DNA of 7,068 bases from assembly GCA_022572285.1 (NCBI GenBank), contig JACZWF010000085.1, positions 1-7,068 of the forward strand, read 5' to 3'. This document shows positions 6,166-7,068 of this stretch, piece by piece. Both the position numbers and the translations under genes were made by a program. This DNA comes from Nitrososphaerota archaeon. GTDB lineage: Archaea; Thermoproteota; Nitrososphaeria; Nitrososphaerales; UBA57. The first letter of the stretch is position 1. Each line of letters opens with the position of its first letter. Under the pieces are notes generated by a model that was not told the origin of the DNA, did not search any database, and worked only from the letters and a program-made list of their open reading frames with translations.

Positions 6166-6919
6166 AATTGAAACCTCGGATTACGGTTCCTCCATCTTTT
6201 TCTCCCTTTAACGCTTTCATCAATCGGTCTCTCCTCAGCCCATTAGTGAAAAAAACATCAATGCCTTGTCCGGCTATTCTCATAGCTTCAAGAACTTTGC
6301 TCTCCATTCCACCTGTCACATCATTCCTTACTTTTGAGAATGAAAGTTTGTGTATCATCCCTCGATCTAGCTCTCTGAGTATGGGAGATTTCTTCCCAGG
6401 TTTTTCAGAAATACCGTCAACATCGGATGCGAAGACAATTCTCTCGGGCTTGAGCAAGATTGCGAGATCTCGAACTATCACATCTCCTGACATAATTCTA
6501 AATCCATTTTCCCCCAACATAACGTCTCCATATGTAAGTGGGATTAGATTAATTTTCATGATTTCCGTTATCACTTTGTTAGCGTGAGTTTCTAACTTGC
6601 CTTCGCGATAGAGAGCTATAGGTGGGAAAGAGTAGATATTCAGACCCGATTCTTGGAGAATCTTCGTCAGGGATAGGTTCAGGTGTAACACTGAATCTCT
6701 CGTTCTAGCAATTCCCTCGGGGTTCCTCGTTTCTTCCCCCGAGTCAAGCCCGAATCTTCCTGCATTGTAGTGCCCAAAGGATCCTGCCCCATGAACTATT
6801 ATGAGAGGTACGCGGGACTCCTTCAATGTAGTTGCCAGTTGGGCGATGGCCTCTCTGTTGATAGTCAACGGTGTAGCCTTTTTTGTTATTACTGAACCCC
6901 CAAGTTTTACTATAATCAT
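6155..6919 (-). CDS. ipk: Isopentenyl phosphate kinase
   Basis: This 254-residue enzyme of the amino-acid-kinase fold phosphorylates isopentenyl phosphate to IPP with ATP. It is the last step of the archaeal variants of the mevalonate pathway, in which decarboxylation precedes the second phosphorylation. Visible parts: MIIVKLGGSVITKK, with Lys5 and the glycine loop for phosphates; IIVHGAGSFGHYNAGRF with His50, equivalent to the catalytic His60 of Methanocaldococcus jannaschii IPK; GDVMLGENGFRIMSGDVIV; FASDVDGI (nucleotide site); DVTGGMESK near 200-208; and GGTVIRG near the end. The GSFGHY histidine separates IPK from acetylglutamate and uridylate kinases of the same fold. The ATG overlaps the stop of the preceding GHMP kinase gene as ATGA, and its own 3' end overlaps the isomerase start by 11 nt, so the three are translated as a coupled set. 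Confidence 0.96.
   Translation of the reverse strand: MIIVKLGGSVITKKATPLTINREAIAQLATTLKESRVPLIIVHGAGSFGHYNAGRFGLDSGEETRNPEGIARTRDSVLHLNLSLTKILQESGLNIYSFPPIALYREGKLETHANKVITEIMKINLIPLTYGDVMLGENGFRIMSGDVIVRDLAILLKPERIVFASDVDGISEKPGKKSPILRELDRGMIHKLSFSKVRNDVTGGMESKVLEAMRIAGQGIDVFFTNGLRRDRLMKALKGEKDGGTVIRGFNYEN
6173..6177 (-). promoter_or_regulatory. Candidate Shine-Dalgarno for the upstream ATG of fni
   Basis: GAGGT on the - strand lies 7 nt before the ATG at 6165, inside the last codons of the isopentenyl phosphate kinase gene. It supports the longer form of the isomerase. Confidence 0.45.
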
Positions 6920-7068
6920 TCCTCTTCCCAGCTCCTAGCGCCCAGCTGTGGAGCTTTGAGAAGGAATGCCCTCCGTCCGGACTCCTTAAGTGCTTCAACT
7001 ACGTTATTACTGATATGTGGTGGAGCAAGAGCAATGATGCTCCCCCTTCCCCCGGCCCCGGTAATCTT
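6916..7068 (-). CDS. mvk: GHMP kinase C-terminus, probably mevalonate kinase (5' part outside window)
   Basis: Fifty codons and a TGA are visible; the frame is open to the window edge. The fragment starts KITGAGGRGSIIALAPP and ends FLLKAPQLGARSWEEE. KxTGAGGGGxxI is the third conserved motif of GHMP kinases and, with a following short helix and a final beta-strand, matches the end of archaeal mevalonate kinase, which phosphorylates mevalonate at O5. Position next to ipk, fni and the prenyl synthase supports mevalonate kinase over homoserine or galactokinase. A phosphomevalonate-acting GHMP enzyme cannot be excluded from 50 residues. The usual GAGGGGC reads GAGGRGS here, with an Arg in the glycine-rich loop. 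The TGA overlaps the ipk ATG (ATGA), a typical coupling junction. Confidence 0.8.
   Translation of the reverse strand, partial: KITGAGGRGSIIALAPPHISNNVVEALKESGRRAFLLKAPQLGARSWEEE

Noticed and set aside
6168..6998. Frames at 6168-6587 (+) and 6744-6998 (-) overlapping ipk
   Set aside because: Shadow readings of ipk and the mevalonate kinase tail; no conserved motif and no independent initiation signal.
1..7068. Search for tRNA/rRNA genes, CRISPR repeats, insertion sequences and inverted repeats
   Set aside because: Nearly every base is accounted for by conserved genes; gaps are at most 18 nt and I saw no repeat array, transposase or structured RNA by eye.

Overview
The window is a compact archaeal chromosomal segment. 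It is almost fully coding, with gaps of 0-18 nt or short overlaps between genes and base composition that looks moderate and even by eye. The archaeal assignment rests on three things: isopentenyl phosphate kinase beside a mevalonate-kinase-type C-terminus and a type II isopentenyl-diphosphate isomerase; an archaeal-type glutamyl-tRNA synthetase with an N-terminal extension and a VSKR loop; and their order, which matches a known archaeal gene string. I cannot fix the lineage. A Thermoproteota/TACK-like or deep euryarchaeal member are both possible.

Left part (1-970, + strand): the last codons of tryptophan synthase beta (trpB) run directly into a complete tryptophan synthase alpha (trpA). This is the end of a tryptophan operon whose promoter lies outside the window. 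The trpA stop is followed after only 11 bp by the stop codon of a gene on the opposite strand, so the two transcription units converge with no dedicated terminator region.

Right part (7068-982, - strand): one tightly packed unit, read right to left. It contains the C-terminus of a GHMP kinase (probably mevalonate kinase), isopentenyl phosphate kinase (IPK), type II IPP isomerase (fni), a trans-prenyl diphosphate synthase (idsA-like), glutamyl-tRNA synthetase (gltX) and a cytosolic alkaline-phosphatase-superfamily phosphodiesterase. Together the first four genes would take mevalonate-derived intermediates to IPP (through isopentenyl phosphate and IPK), isomerise it to DMAPP, and condense the units to FPP/GGPP for ether lipids. 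gltX is a long-standing neighbour of this cluster in archaea. The phosphodiesterase at the end is the least explained member. No promoter is visible for this unit, so it must lie upstream of position 7068.

I find no mobile element, CRISPR, RNA gene or clearly new system. The points most worth a second look are: a strong Shine-Dalgarno sequence placed before an ACG codon inside the N-terminal region of fni; the phosphodiesterase attached to the isoprenoid operon; the apparent absence of the RNase J-type gene found between fni and idsA in some methanogens; and several substitutions in normally conserved motifs.
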